Part shown: in pieces, positions 38,307 to 47,586 of the stretch | Position numbering within the stretch: position 1 is the stretch's first letter | Layout of the letters: the number at the start of each line of letters is the position of its first letter | From: a bacterium UBP8_UBA817 | Lineage (GTDB): Bacteria > Margulisbacteria > Marinamargulisbacteria > SXXA01 > SICP01 | Length of the DNA: 49,682 nt | Direction of reading: 5' to 3' | Assembly (NCBI GenBank): GCA_945898045.1 | Contig: CAMDGG010000009.1 | Coordinates: 1 to 49,682 of the forward strand | Translations under genes and position numbers: made by a program | The notes under the pieces: model-generated | Told to the model about the DNA's origin: nothing | The model's input: only the letters and a program-made list of their open reading frames with translations | The model's database searches: none

Positions 38307-38708
38307 ATGGCAATTTCTGATCCTATAGCAGATATGTTTACACGCGTTCGAAACGCCTTAGCCGCTAGGCATGATAAGGTGATTATTCCTTTTTCAAACA
38401 TGAAACTTGCAATTGCAAAAATATTGAAAGATGAAGGTTTTATCAAATATTACGAAATTGTTAGTGAAGACCTTAGAAAGAAAACCATCAAAATTGGTTT
38501 GAAATATGATGACAGTGGTCGTTCGTTAATCTCTACCATAAGACGTATTAGTAAGCCTGGCAGACGTCATTATGTTGCTAAAAAAGAGATCCCTAAAGTA
38601 TTGAATGGATTTGGTATATCAATCCTCTCTACACCAAAAGGCGTTTTGTCTGGACGTGCAGCCCGACTTGCTAATGTAGGTGGGGAATATATTGGGAAAG
38701 TATTCTAA
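38307..38708 (+). CDS. rpsH: 30S ribosomal protein S8
   Basis: A 133-residue 16S rRNA-binding protein, the spc operon repressor in E. coli. DPIADMFTRVRNALAARHD, the central IRRISKPGRRHYV and the C-terminal GISILSTPKGVLSGRAARLA with NVGGEYIGKVF match the family. Confidence 0.97.
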   Translation: MAISDPIADMFTRVRNALAARHDKVIIPFSNMKLAIAKILKDEGFIKYYEIVSEDLRKKTIKIGLKYDDSGRSLISTIRRISKPGRRHYVAKKEIPKVLNGFGISILSTPKGVLSGRAARLANVGGEYIGKVF

Positions 38709-38719
38709 GGAGAATTACA

Positions 38720-39262
38720 GTGTCACGTTTAGGAAAAAAACCGATCCAACTTCCAGAGTCAGTAAAATTCGAAATAGCAGCTTCTCAAGTAAGCGTTGAA
38801 GGACCTAAAGGTACCTTAACGCTTGCTTACGATCCTAAAGTAACGATTCAGCTAGATGACAAGCAAATTATTTTAAGCGTTCCTGAATCTTCTAACAAAA
38901 CTGTTAAAGCAAAACACGGTCTATTTCGAGTTTTAATTCAAAATATGATCATTGGTGTGACCACTGGATTTTCTAAAGATCTAGAATTGGTTGGGGTAGG
39001 GTACAGAACCCAATTAAAAGATAAGTCACTTGAATTTATGCTAGGTTTCTCTCACCCTGTTTTAATCGATCCTCCTGCTGGCATAGAATTCAAAGTAGAC
39101 GGTAATACAAAAATTTCAATCCTTGGTATCGACAAGCAATTGGTTGGCCATGTTGCTGCAAATATTCGTGCATTGCGTAAACCAGATCCTTACAAAGGAA
39201 AAGGCGTTAGGTATGCAGGTGAGTATATTCGTAAGAAACAAGGTAAAACTGTCAAAAAATAG
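38720..39262 (+). CDS. rplF: 50S ribosomal protein L6
   Basis: A 180-residue two-domain protein near the factor-binding site, starting at GTG 38720 with AGGAGAA upstream. [45 protein letters not shown] and the end [20 protein letters not shown] are conserved. Confidence 0.97.
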   Translation: MSRLGKKPIQLPESVKFEIAASQVSVEGPKGTLTLAYDPKVTIQLDDKQIILSVPESSNKTVKAKHGLFRVLIQNMIIGVTTGFSKDLELVGVGYRTQLKDKSLEFMLGFSHPVLIDPPAGIEFKVDGNTKISILGIDKQLVGHVAANIRALRKPDPYKGKGVRYAGEYIRKKQGKTVKK

Positions 39263-39285
39263 GATTAAATTCTAAGGATATCAAG

Positions 39286-39594
39286 ATGAATCATAAGAAA
39301 AGTAAGATTAAAAGTACGGCCGACCGTCTAAGACTTTGTGTATACAGAAGTAACACAAATATTTATGCACAGGTTATTGATGACGTAGACGGGAAAACAA
39401 TCGTCTCTGCTTCTACTTTGAAAAAAGAAAATGGACAAAACGTTTTGGCAGCAAAAGAAGTCGGAAAAGAAATTGCAAAAGCCGCAAAAGAAAAAAATAT
39501 TATCAAAGTCGTATTTGATAGAAACAGATACGTTTATAAAGGCCGCGTAAAAGCACTTGCTGAAAGTGCTAGAGAAGCGGGCTTGGAATTCTAA
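39286..39594 (+). CDS. rplR: 50S ribosomal protein L18
   Basis: A 102-residue 5S rRNA-binding protein. [54 protein letters not shown] and [10 protein letters not shown] are the usual blocks. The basic N-terminal arm is about 15 residues shorter than average, leaving only [11 protein letters not shown] before the core. Confidence 0.95.
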   Translation: MNHKKSKIKSTADRLRLCVYRSNTNIYAQVIDDVDGKTIVSASTLKKENGQNVLAAKEVGKEIAKAAKEKNIIKVVFDRNRYVYKGRVKALAESAREAGLEF

Positions 39595-39613
39595 AGGAGA
39601 ATAAGAGTATATT

Positions 39614-40147
39614 ATGGAAAGAAAATATCCCCAAAAAAGAAAGCAAGCAACACCGGAAGAAGGCCTTGAAAAAGTCATACAAATAGACCGTGTAAACAAA
39701 GTAGTAAAAGGTGGAAAGAGAATGTCTTTCCGCGCTTTTGTTATCTCCGGTAACTTGAATGGGGAAGTTGGGTTTGGACTAGGAAAATCAAAAGAAGTCC
39801 CAAGCGCAATCAAAAAAGCAGTAGAAGAGTCACACAAAAAGAAATGTAAAATAAACATTGTAAGAGGCACCATTCCACACGAAGTACTAGGTTCTTTCGG
39901 CGCATCTAAAGTTATTCTAAAGCCTGCAAAACCTGGAACAGGTGTAATCGCAGGTGGTTCTGTACGTATCGTACTAGAAGCCTTAGGTGTTAAAGACATC
40001 GTTGCCAAATCAATCGGTGCAGGTAGCCCTATCAATGCCGCTAAAGCAGCATTAGACGGCTTATTGAAACTCAGAAGCCTCACAGAAGAAGTGGCAAGAC
40101 GTGGAAAGGCGCTTCCTGTCTATTCTCATCAAGAGAAAGGAGCATAA
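39614..40147 (+). CDS. rpsE: 30S ribosomal protein S5
   Basis: A 177-residue protein with roles in fidelity. VIQIDRVNKVVKGGKRMSFR, GEVGFGLGKSKEVPSAIKKA and VLEALGVKDIVAKSIGAG are conserved. rplO follows directly; rpmD (L30), normally between rpsE and rplO, is absent. Confidence 0.96.
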   Translation: MERKYPQKRKQATPEEGLEKVIQIDRVNKVVKGGKRMSFRAFVISGNLNGEVGFGLGKSKEVPSAIKKAVEESHKKKCKINIVRGTIPHEVLGSFGASKVILKPAKPGTGVIAGGSVRIVLEALGVKDIVAKSIGAGSPINAAKAALDGLLKLRSLTEEVARRGKALPVYSHQEKGA

Positions 40148-40156
40148 CGTTCAGTC

Positions 40157-40609
40157 ATGATTAAAGAAAATGAATTAAAACCCGCAAAAGGCGCCATTAA
40201 AAAAAGAACAAGACGGGGTCGTGGAAACGCATCTGGATTGGGCGGAGAAGCCGGTCGCGGTCATAAAGGACAACAAAGTCGCTCAGGTTATTCATACCGT
40301 TCAGGATTTGAAGGCGGCCAAATGCCGCTTTACAGAAGACTCCCTAAAAAACGAGGATCTGGGAACAGGGTTTTCAAATTTGAATATGCAGCCGTCAACC
40401 TCACTGTTCTAGACCGCATCTTTTCAGACAACGAAATCGTTGATGTAAAAGCACTCACAGAACGTGGTGTGATGAGTAAATCCGAAAAGTTTAAAGTATT
40501 AGGCGTCGGTGAACTCACTAAGAAATTAATTATTAAAGGCCACAAAATTTCTAAAACAGCTTTAGAAAAACTTAAGGCTTCCGCTTCTACATTTGAAGTA
40601 GTCAATTAA
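40157..40609 (+). CDS. rplO: 50S ribosomal protein L15
   Basis: A 150-residue late-assembly protein. The Gly/Arg-rich N-terminus (KKRTRRGRGNASGLGGEAGR, then GHKGQQSRSGYSYRSGFEGG) and MPLYRRLPKKRG are typical. It ends two bases before secY. Confidence 0.96.
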   Translation: MIKENELKPAKGAIKKRTRRGRGNASGLGGEAGRGHKGQQSRSGYSYRSGFEGGQMPLYRRLPKKRGSGNRVFKFEYAAVNLTVLDRIFSDNEIVDVKALTERGVMSKSEKFKVLGVGELTKKLIIKGHKISKTALEKLKASASTFEVVN

Positions 40610-40611
40610 AC

Positions 40612-41874
40612 ATGGAGCTGCTGTCTAGTCTTTTTAGGATTCCCGAATTAAGAAAACGTCTTTTATTTACAGTTGGAATCTTGATTGTTTATAGACTAGG
40701 CAGCCATATCCCCATTGCGGGTGTTAATTTAGCTGCCTTGGAACACCTTTTTGATAAAGGTGGTGTATTGGGTTTTTTTAATTTATTCTCTGGTGGCGGT
40801 CTAAAGCGCTTTTCTGTTTTTGCTCTAGGAATTCTTCCCTATATTAACGCTTCCATTATCATGCAGCTCTTAACCATCGCATGGCCTAAATTAAAAGAAA
40901 TTGCAGAAGAAGGGGATTCAGGACGAAAACTCATTTCGCAATACACACGCTATCTCGCCATTGGTATTGCCTTTATTCAAGGCACAATCATGGCTATCGG
41001 ATTTCGTCCTTTTGTTTTTCCAGAAGTTAACTTTTATCTCTTTTTATTCTACTCAGTAATGAGCCTTGTTGCAGGTGCGGCTCTAGTTATGTGGTTCGGA
41101 GAAGTCATTACCGAATTTGGCATAGGAAACGGTGCCTCTATACTCATTTTTGTGGGTATTATTGCCCAAATGCCTTTCTATGTAAAAAATACGTACGTCC
41201 TAGTAAAAGCAGGCACCAGTATTATTGGTGTTATCGCCATGCTACTCATTTTCCTAGCAATGATCGTTGCTATAGTCTACGTACAAGAAGGTCAGCGAAA
41301 AATAGCCGTTCAGTATGCCAAGCGCATTGTTGGACGAAAAATGATGGGAGCACAAAAAACATTTATCCCTTTGCGACTCATCCAGGGTGGGGTTATGCCA
41401 ATCATCTTTGCCTCAGCAGTACTACAGTTTCCTCTCATGTTTTCTCAACTTATCAGCGTTCAAGCTGTTCAAACTTTTTTTTCAACTTACTATCGCTACG
41501 ACGGTTTTTTCTACAATTTTTTCTTCTGTTTCTTAATCTTCTTCTTTACCTATTTCTACACCGCAGTCACATTCAACCCCCAAGAACTTTCCGACAACAT
41601 CAAAAAGCATGGAGGCTTTATCATGGGTGTCAGACCTGGTATGCCTACCGTTGAATATCTAGATAAAATCATTACCAAACTCACCCTCATTGGTGCTGTT
41701 TTTCTATCGCTGGTAGCCTTAGTGCCCATCGTTTCTGCAAACATTACACAAGTAACCAGTTTCATGGGACTTGGCGGAACCGCACTCTTGATTATGGTAG
41801 GAGTTGCACTAGATTTGGTAAAACAAATTGAAACGTTCATTATTGCAAGAAAATATGAAGGACTTCTGGGGTGA
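40612..41874 (+). CDS. secY: Preprotein translocase subunit SecY
   Basis: A 420-residue channel subunit with about ten transmembrane helices. FRIPELRKRLLFTVGILIVY, the first-loop GGVLGFFNLFSGGGLKRFSV, ALGILPYINASIIMQLL, FGEVITEFGIGNGASILIF and PGMPTVEYLDKIITKLT are family landmarks. It overlaps adk by four bases (GTGA), which couples adenylate kinase to the ribosomal operon. Confidence 0.97.
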   Translation: MELLSSLFRIPELRKRLLFTVGILIVYRLGSHIPIAGVNLAALEHLFDKGGVLGFFNLFSGGGLKRFSVFALGILPYINASIIMQLLTIAWPKLKEIAEEGDSGRKLISQYTRYLAIGIAFIQGTIMAIGFRPFVFPEVNFYLFLFYSVMSLVAGAALVMWFGEVITEFGIGNGASILIFVGIIAQMPFYVKNTYVLVKAGTSIIGVIAMLLIFLAMIVAIVYVQEGQRKIAVQYAKRIVGRKMMGAQKTFIPLRLIQGGVMPIIFASAVLQFPLMFSQLISVQAVQTFFSTYYRYDGFFYNFFFCFLIFFFTYFYTAVTFNPQELSDNIKKHGGFIMGVRPGMPTVEYLDKIITKLTLIGAVFLSLVALVPIVSANITQVTSFMGLGGTALLIMVGVALDLVKQIETFIIARKYEGLLG

Positions 41875-42512
41875 AAAACGGCTATATATTTTTGGGTGCC
41901 CCTGGATCTGGTAAAGGTACACAAGCTAAAAAACTTCTAGACGCTTCCGGGATACCCTCTGTTTCAACAGGTGACTTAATCCGTTCTGAAATTAAGCGCG
42001 AAACCCCACTTGGCTTAGAATGCAAACCTTACCTCACTTCAGGTAAACTTGTCCCAGACACCATCATTGTCCGTATGTTTAAACATTGGGTAGAAACTCA
42101 CGCTGTTTCCACGTTTATTTCGGATGGCTTTCCAAGAACTATCGATCAGGCTAAAGTTTTTGATGATCTTATTGCAAAAGAATTAGGCTACGCCGTTACC
42201 ATCGTCTTTTTTGAAGTCGGACTTGAAACACTCAAAAAACGTATCTTAGGTCGACTGATGTGTCCCAAATGTGGCAACATACAAAATAAATTTTTTAATC
42301 AGCCCATAATCATTGGGCAATGCGATCGCTGTGCCTCTGCCTTTGAAACACGTATTGATGACACCGAAGAGATTATTCAGACCCGATATGATGGATATCT
42401 TGAATCTACTATGCCCATCTTAGAACACTACAAATCTCAAGTGATCACCATTGATGCAGAACAAAGCCCAGATGAAATCTTTGCAGCTATCAGAAAGCAG
42501 CTCGCCATATGA
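41871..42512 (+). CDS. adk: Adenylate kinase with zinc-type LID
   Basis: A 213-residue enzyme interconverting ATP, AMP and ADP, starting at GTG 41871 inside the secY end. P-loop GAPGSGKGTQA (9-19), the AMP site STGDLIRSE and DGFPRT are present. The LID domain has CPKCGN and CDRC, a four-cysteine zinc site as in Gram-positive enzymes. It overlaps map by four bases. Confidence 0.96.
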   Translation: MKNGYIFLGAPGSGKGTQAKKLLDASGIPSVSTGDLIRSEIKRETPLGLECKPYLTSGKLVPDTIIVRMFKHWVETHAVSTFISDGFPRTIDQAKVFDDLIAKELGYAVTIVFFEVGLETLKKRILGRLMCPKCGNIQNKFFNQPIIIGQCDRCASAFETRIDDTEEIIQTRYDGYLESTMPILEHYKSQVITIDAEQSPDEIFAAIRKQLAI

Positions 42513-43261
42513 TAAGCATCAAAACGCCTCAAGAAATTGACGCCATGAGAGAGTCAGGCAAAATCCTGATCAAAGTCTTCGACGTCATCGCCGAAAATTT
42601 TAGAGTAGGGGTTACGGCCGCCTTCTTAGATTCTCTCGCCAAAAAAACCATCGAAAGCTTTGGTGCAACTCCGTCTTTCCTTGGATTTTCTGGATATGCC
42701 TATTCCACCTGCATCTCCAAAAACGAAGAAGTCGTTCATGGCATTCCCTATCCAGATAAAATCATGTTTCCTGGCGATATTTGTAGCGTCGATATCGGCG
42801 TGTACTATAATGGCTTTCACGCAGACGCAGCACGCATTTATAAGTTAGATCCTATTGATCCGCTTATCTTGAAGCTAGTCGAAGTTACAGAGGCCTGTTT
42901 CCTTAAAGCCTGCGACGTGGCAAAAGCAGGCAACCGCTTAGGCGATATTTCTAATGCCATTCAAGTACATGCCGAAAGCCATGGCTTCTCAGTGGTCAGA
43001 GATCTCTATAGTCACGGCATCGGTCGAAATTTACACGAAGAACCGCTTATCCCTAATTTCGGAAAAGCAAATCGTGGATTAGTCTTAAAAGAAGGAATGA
43101 CATTCGCAATTGAACCAATGATTAATATTGGAACATACGATATCTTAACATTACCAGACAAATGGACTATAATTACCCGCGATCAAAAGTGGTCCGCCCA
43201 CTATGAAAACACTATTTGTGTTACAAAAGACTATCCTGAAATATTGACAATGGCTAAGTGA
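42509..43261 (+). CDS. map: Methionine aminopeptidase, type I
   Basis: A 250-residue metalloenzyme that removes initiator methionine. Metal ligands lie in SVDIGVYYNGFHADAARIY (two Asp), YSHGIGRNLHEEP (His), FAIEPM (Glu) and HYENTICVT (Glu). Residues 60-78 (FSGYAYSTCISKNEEVVHG) form the substrate region. There is no N-terminal zinc-finger extension. Its position between adk and infA follows the Gram-positive type of order. Confidence 0.96.
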   Translation: MISIKTPQEIDAMRESGKILIKVFDVIAENFRVGVTAAFLDSLAKKTIESFGATPSFLGFSGYAYSTCISKNEEVVHGIPYPDKIMFPGDICSVDIGVYYNGFHADAARIYKLDPIDPLILKLVEVTEACFLKACDVAKAGNRLGDISNAIQVHAESHGFSVVRDLYSHGIGRNLHEEPLIPNFGKANRGLVLKEGMTFAIEPMINIGTYDILTLPDKWTIITRDQKWSAHYENTICVTKDYPEILTMAK

Positions 43262-43271
43262 GTGAGAAATA

Positions 43272-43493
43272 ATGAGTAAAAAGAGTGAAGTTATAGAGGT
43301 GTCTGGAGTTGTTACTGAATCATTGCCCAATGCGCAATTCCGCGTAAAGCTTGAAACAGGACAAATAATTCTAGCCCACATATCTGGAAAAATCAGAAAA
43401 CACTATATACGTGTTCTGCTGGGAGACACCGTTAAAGTTGAGTTGTCTCCATATGACATGTCTAGAGGCCGTATCACATATCGCGTAAAGTAG
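43272..43493 (+). CDS. infA: Translation initiation factor IF-1
   Basis: A 73-residue OB-fold protein. [40 protein letters not shown] and [20 protein letters not shown] are nearly consensus. It is followed by rpmJ and rpsM, as in most alpha-type operons. Confidence 0.97.
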   Translation: MSKKSEVIEVSGVVTESLPNAQFRVKLETGQIILAHISGKIRKHYIRVLLGDTVKVELSPYDMSRGRITYRVK

Positions 43494-43505
43494 GATGAAT
43501 AGAAA

Positions 43506-43619
43506 ATGAAAGTAAGAGCGTCAGTTAAAAAAATGTGTAAAGATTGCAAAACCATCAAACGTCATGGTCGCGTCATGATTATCTGTATCAATCCAAAACA
43601 TAAACAAAGACAAGGATAG
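43506..43619 (+). CDS. rpmJ: 50S ribosomal protein L36
   Basis: A 37-residue protein: [20 protein letters not shown] at the start, ending NPKHKQRQG. The zinc ligands C11, C14, C27 and H32 are present, so this is the zinc-binding form. It is in its normal place between infA and rpsM. Confidence 0.96.
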   Translation: MKVRASVKKMCKDCKTIKRHGRVMIICINPKHKQRQG

Positions 43620-43629
43620 GAGGACAACC

Positions 43630-44004
43630 ATGGCACGAATTAGCGGCATAGATTTACCAAAGAATAAGCGTATTGAAGTAGGGCTTACCTATGTTTACGG
43701 CATCGGACTTACCACATCACAAAAGATTTTGACCGCACTCGCGATTGATTTTAATACACGCGTTAAAGACCTTTCAGAAGACGAGATTGTTAAATTGAGA
43801 GACGCTGTAAACGAACATCCTAACGAAGGCGACCTAAGAAGGAAAATCAATCAAGACATTCGTCGTCTTGGTGAAATCAACAGCTTTAGAGGATCTAGAC
43901 ACCGTAAGAAATTACCTTGCAGAGGACAACGCACACATACAAATGCCCGTACTAAAAAGGGTAAACGTATCGCAGTTGCCGGCAAGAAAAAAGTAACGAA
44001 GTAG
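43630..44004 (+). CDS. rpsM: 30S ribosomal protein S13
   Basis: A 124-residue head protein touching the P-site t[57 protein letters not shown] and [20 protein letters not shown] are conserved. The basic C-terminal tail is complete. Confidence 0.97.
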   Translation: MARISGIDLPKNKRIEVGLTYVYGIGLTTSQKILTALAIDFNTRVKDLSEDEIVKLRDAVNEHPNEGDLRRKINQDIRRLGEINSFRGSRHRKKLPCRGQRTHTNARTKKGKRIAVAGKKKVTK

Positions 44005-44020
44005 AGTAGGAGGATAGATT

Positions 44021-44404
44021 TTGGCATTAAAGAAAAAAAAGCGCGTTAAAAAAAATACCCCCGTTGGTATTGCGCATATTAAATCAACATTCAACAACAC
44101 CATCGTTGCTATTGCAGATGAGCAAGGAAACGTCATCTCTTGGTTTTCATCCGGAATGGTTGGATTTAAAGGCACGAAAAAAGGAACCCCGTTTGCAGCA
44201 CAGCAAGCAGGTGAAGCCGCGGCAAAAAAAGCAATTGAAGTAGCAGGTATGCAACGCATACATGTATTGGTAAAGGGTCCGGGTGCAGGTCGCGAAACTG
44301 CTATTCGGGCAATTCAGGCAGCAGGTCTTGAGGTTGAGTCTATTAAAGATGTCACCCCAATCCCACATAATGGATGCCGACCAAGAAAAAGAAGACGGGT
44401 CTAG
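44021..44404 (+). CDS. rpsK: 30S ribosomal protein S11
   Basis: A 127-residue platform protein starting at TTG 44021, behind [67 protein letters not shown] and the end [18 protein letters not shown] match S11. Confidence 0.97.
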   Translation: MALKKKKRVKKNTPVGIAHIKSTFNNTIVAIADEQGNVISWFSSGMVGFKGTKKGTPFAAQQAGEAAAKKAIEVAGMQRIHVLVKGPGAGRETAIRAIQAAGLEVESIKDVTPIPHNGCRPRKRRRV

Positions 44405-44414
44405 GAGGTAGACG

Positions 44415-45038
44415 ATGGGAAGATATAGAGGGCCTAGCTGTAAAATCTGCAGGCGTAACGGTACAAAGCTATTTTTAAAAGGCAGTCGTTGTGAAACGGC
44501 AAAATGCGCAATTGACAAGCGCAACTATCCACCTGGACACAGAGCAGTTGGATTTGCAAAAAAACTATCTGAATATGGACGTCGTTTGCGTGAAAAACAA
44601 AAACTACGTTTCTTCTATGGTGTTTCAGAAAGCTCTATCAGAAGCTACTTTGAAAAAGCAAGTACACAGAAAGGCATTACAGGGCACTTACTCTTAGCCA
44701 TCTTTGAAAGAAGATTAGACAACGTTGTTTTCCGTGCAGGTCTTGCAACCTCTCGTAAAGAAGCGCGCCAATTGGTACGCCATGGCCACTTCAATCTCAA
44801 CGGAAAACCAGTCAACATTCCATCCATCATTACAATCCCTGGAAACGTTCTTTCTATCCGTACAGGAAGTGCAACCTTCTTCGAACCGATTATGAAAAAA
44901 ATTGCTGAGCATAACTTCCCAGCCTGGTTAACAGTAGATACAGGAACTAAAGAATTTAAGTTATCACACACCCCAGCAAGAGAAGAAATAGATACACCTG
45001 TTGAAGAACAACTTATTGTTGAGTTTTATTCTAGATAG
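44415..45038 (+). CDS. rpsD: 30S ribosomal protein S4, zinc-binding type
   Basis: A 207-residue assembly initiator. The N-terminus has CKICRRNG and later CETAKC, a four-cysteine zinc site. The S4 RNA-binding domain (about 96-160) has FERRLDNVVFRAGLATSRKE and ARQLVRHGHFNLNGKPVNIP. rpoA follows after 16 bases. Confidence 0.96.
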   Translation: MGRYRGPSCKICRRNGTKLFLKGSRCETAKCAIDKRNYPPGHRAVGFAKKLSEYGRRLREKQKLRFFYGVSESSIRSYFEKASTQKGITGHLLLAIFERRLDNVVFRAGLATSRKEARQLVRHGHFNLNGKPVNIPSIITIPGNVLSIRTGSATFFEPIMKKIAEHNFPAWLTVDTGTKEFKLSHTPAREEIDTPVEEQLIVEFYSR

Positions 45039-45054
45039 TTTAAAGGAGGATGTC

Positions 45055-45990
45055 GTGTCTAAGCCAATACCATGGGTAAAGTTTGAACAAGTTAATGAAA
45101 ATATGGGCCGTTTCGTTGTTTCTCCATTAGAGAGAGGCATGGGCGTTACATTAGGTAATTCACTTCGTAGAGTATTGTTGTCCTCTCTTTCTGGCCATGC
45201 GATTACATCGCTAGTCATCGAAGGATGCCAACATGAGTTTTCTACTATTCCAGGAGTAATTGAAGACGTTTTTGACGTGATCTGCAACATGAAGAGCATC
45301 GTTTTTAAATGCCATTCTAACGAGCCTAAGAAATTACGCATCGAACAAAAAGGAAAAGGCCTGGTTTCAGCAAAAGATATCATCTGTGATTCTGATGTTG
45401 AAATTATCACACCTGATCAGCACATCGCAGAAGTTGCTGAAAAAGGAAAACTTGTTATTGAAATGACTCTTGAAAAAGGCATTGGATACGAGTCTTCAGA
45501 AGCCCATAAAAAGGACGACCAGCAAATCAATACCATCACTATTGACGCTTCATTCTCTCCGGTAAAACGCGTTAATCATCAGGTTGAGAGCATCAGGGTA
45601 GGAGAAGAGCTAGACTACGATAGCCTTACTCTAGAAGTATGGTCTAACGGAAGCTTATCAGCAGAGGATGCTGTTCAAGAAGCATCTGCAATTTTGGTTA
45701 ATAAGTTCCAATTGTTTGAAACGCTTAACGAAAAACCTGCTTCAGCAGAAAGTGTTCGTGCCAATGTTGTTTCAGATAAAGAAGCTGCTTCACCCCTCAA
45801 CTTAACAATTGATGATCTTGAGCTTTCAGCACGGTCATCAAACTGTTTAAAAAGAGCCGGTATTGAAACAGTTTCCGAATTGATTGACAAAGATTTGTCA
45901 GAATTAACACAAATTAAAAACTTTGGTAAAAAAAGCGCAGATGAAATCAATGCGAAGCTAAAACAATTTAGCTTAGTACTAAAGGGATAA
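45055..45990 (+). CDS. rpoA: RNA polymerase alpha subunit
   Basis: A 311-residue subunit starting at GTG 45055, behind AAAGGAGGA; the open frame to 45001 lies inside rpsD. The N-terminal dimerisation domain has GRFVVSPLERGMGVTLGNSL and RRVLLSSLSGHAI. The C-terminal domain (about 240-311), which contacts UP elements and activators, has NCLKRAGIETVSELIDKDLS and IKNFGKKSADEINAKL. Confidence 0.97.
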   Translation: MSKPIPWVKFEQVNENMGRFVVSPLERGMGVTLGNSLRRVLLSSLSGHAITSLVIEGCQHEFSTIPGVIEDVFDVICNMKSIVFKCHSNEPKKLRIEQKGKGLVSAKDIICDSDVEIITPDQHIAEVAEKGKLVIEMTLEKGIGYESSEAHKKDDQQINTITIDASFSPVKRVNHQVESIRVGEELDYDSLTLEVWSNGSLSAEDAVQEASAILVNKFQLFETLNEKPASAESVRANVVSDKEAASPLNLTIDDLELSARSSNCLKRAGIETVSELIDKDLSELTQIKNFGKKSADEINAKLKQFSLVLKG

Positions 45991-46002
45991 AGGAAGTCAA
46001 CG

Positions 46003-46356
46003 ATGAGACACCAGAACGGAAATCGCAAATTAGGGAAACCCACAGACCAGCGCATTGCGCTTCTCAAATCTTTGGTACTCTCCCTCTTTACACACAATCG
46101 TATACAAACAACGGATACACGCGCTAAAGAAGCCAGAAAAATGGCTGACAAATTAATAACGCTTGGAAAAAGTGGCAGTCTTCACGATCGTCGCCAAGCG
46201 CTTAAAGTTCTCCCTGATAAAACAATCATTAAACTATTGTTTACAGAGATTGCTCCCCGTTTCGAAAACCGCAACGGTGGATATACACGTGTTATAAAAG
46301 CAGGATTTCGCCTAGGCGATGCAGCACCTGTGTCTATACTTGAGCTTGTTGACTAA
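46003..46356 (+). CDS. rplQ: 50S ribosomal protein L17
   Basis: A 117-residue protein of the short bacterial type. MRHQNGNRKLGKPTDQRIAL, LFTHNRIQTTDTRAKEARKM, and RFENRNGGYTRVIKAGFRLG with DAAPVSILELV are conserved. truA starts inside its end. Confidence 0.97.
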   Translation: MRHQNGNRKLGKPTDQRIALLKSLVLSLFTHNRIQTTDTRAKEARKMADKLITLGKSGSLHDRRQALKVLPDKTIIKLLFTEIAPRFENRNGGYTRVIKAGFRLGDAAPVSILELVD

Positions 46357-47113
46357 ACACAAGCTAGTTCTTTGTTATAACGGTAAACACTTTTCTGGTT
46401 CTCAACTGCAAAAACAGGGAGAACGCACCGTAGCAGAAGAGGTGATAAAGGCCTTAAGTACGCTTTATCAAACTGAAATAGCCATTATGATGGCTGGGAG
46501 AACCGATGCTGGTGTGCATGCAGATGGACAAGTATGCAGTTACAAAGCCAAAATCAATATCCCGGAATACGGCATCGTAAAACGGCTAAATCAGTTATTG
46601 CCAGATGATATTCAAGTTAAATCAGTAGAGAAAATGCCCTTATCTTTTGATGCCAGGAAATCAGCAACAAGTAGAGAATATAGGTTTATTTTCTCAAAAG
46701 GAAACATCCCTTTTTATATGCAAGATTTTATAACAAAAATTTTTTTTTCAGTAGACGAATCCCTACTTTCAGAATTTGCACCCATCCTAGTAGGAACACA
46801 TGATTTTAAACATTTTCAAAACAGTGGATCCAAGATGAAATCAACAACGCGAAACATTTTACAGTTTTCTTTACATAAAAAAACACTAACCTCTTTATAT
46901 GACGACCATCACTACGATGTGTTTGAAGCAAAATTTATTGGAAATAGTTTTTTATACCGGATGGTTAGAAACATCATGGGGGCAATTTTTGAAGTCTTAA
47001 AAGGGAATCAAACGGTCGAAAACTTTAAAAAGTTTTTAACGGAAGAGTACAAAGTATATAGATACACCACAGCAAAGCCTCAAGGTCTTTGCCTAGTAAA
47101 TGTGACTTATTAA
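46346..47113 (+). CDS. truA: tRNA pseudouridine(38-40) synthase
   Basis: Isomerises uridines 38-40 in the anticodon arm. The catalytic Asp is in MAGRTDAGVHADGQV; VLCYNGKHFSGSQLQKQ and GNSFLYRMVRNIMGAIFEVL are the other hallmarks. Homologues start just before the first strand (here HKLVLCYNG), so TTG 46346 or 46349 is preferred to ATG 46319, which would add nine residues. No strong ribosome site helps. It overlaps the rplQ end and is probably coupled to it. Confidence 0.92.
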   Translation: MLTKHKLVLCYNGKHFSGSQLQKQGERTVAEEVIKALSTLYQTEIAIMMAGRTDAGVHADGQVCSYKAKINIPEYGIVKRLNQLLPDDIQVKSVEKMPLSFDARKSATSREYRFIFSKGNIPFYMQDFITKIFFSVDESLLSEFAPILVGTHDFKHFQNSGSKMKSTTRNILQFSLHKKTLTSLYDDHHYDVFEAKFIGNSFLYRMVRNIMGAIFEVLKGNQTVENFKKFLTEEYKVYRYTTAKPQGLCLVNVTY

Positions 47114-47126
47114 GTAGGAGAATATA

Positions 47127-47567
47127 ATGAAACAACAAAAATCATTTTACGCAAAACCAACTGACATCAATCCCGGTTGGCACCATTTAGACGCAGATAG
47201 CCTAATCCTAGGTCGCCTTGCCACTACTGTTGCAAGTATCCTAAGAGGCAAGCACAAACCCACCTACACACCTTCTGTAGATATGGGTGATTTTGTCGTT
47301 GTAACCAACGCAGAAAAAGTAAACTTAACCGGTAAAAAGAAAGAAGTGAAAATGTATCACCGCCACTCAGGTTACCCTGGTGGATTGACTTCAATCGCAT
47401 TTGAAGACCAAATCAAGAAAGATGCCACACGCGTGATTATGGCTGCAGTTAAAGGCATGCTTCCTCACAATCGTTTAGGTCGTCAAATGCTTACAAAATT
47501 AAAAGTTTACAACGGGCCTGCACATCCACATGAAGCACAAAATCCCGTAGCACTTAAGATCTCTTAA
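47127..47567 (+). CDS. rplM: 50S ribosomal protein L13
   Basis: A 146-residue early-assembly protein. [51 protein letters not shown] and [18 protein letters not shown] are conserved. The rplQ-truA-rplM-rpsI order is the one typical of Firmicutes. Confidence 0.97.
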   Translation: MKQQKSFYAKPTDINPGWHHLDADSLILGRLATTVASILRGKHKPTYTPSVDMGDFVVVTNAEKVNLTGKKKEVKMYHRHSGYPGGLTSIAFEDQIKKDATRVIMAAVKGMLPHNRLGRQMLTKLKVYNGPAHPHEAQNPVALKIS

Positions 47568-47586
47568 CACCAAGGAGCAAGAGTAA

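Noticed and set aside
39328-40083. 251-codon open frame on the minus strand across rplR and rpsE
   Set aside because: It is an antisense shadow of two highly conserved ribosomal genes, with low-complexity translation and no ribosome site.
41091-41654. 187-codon frame inside secY
   Set aside because: Overlaps a clear secY in another frame; its translation is rich in His/Cys/Ser and resembles no protein family.
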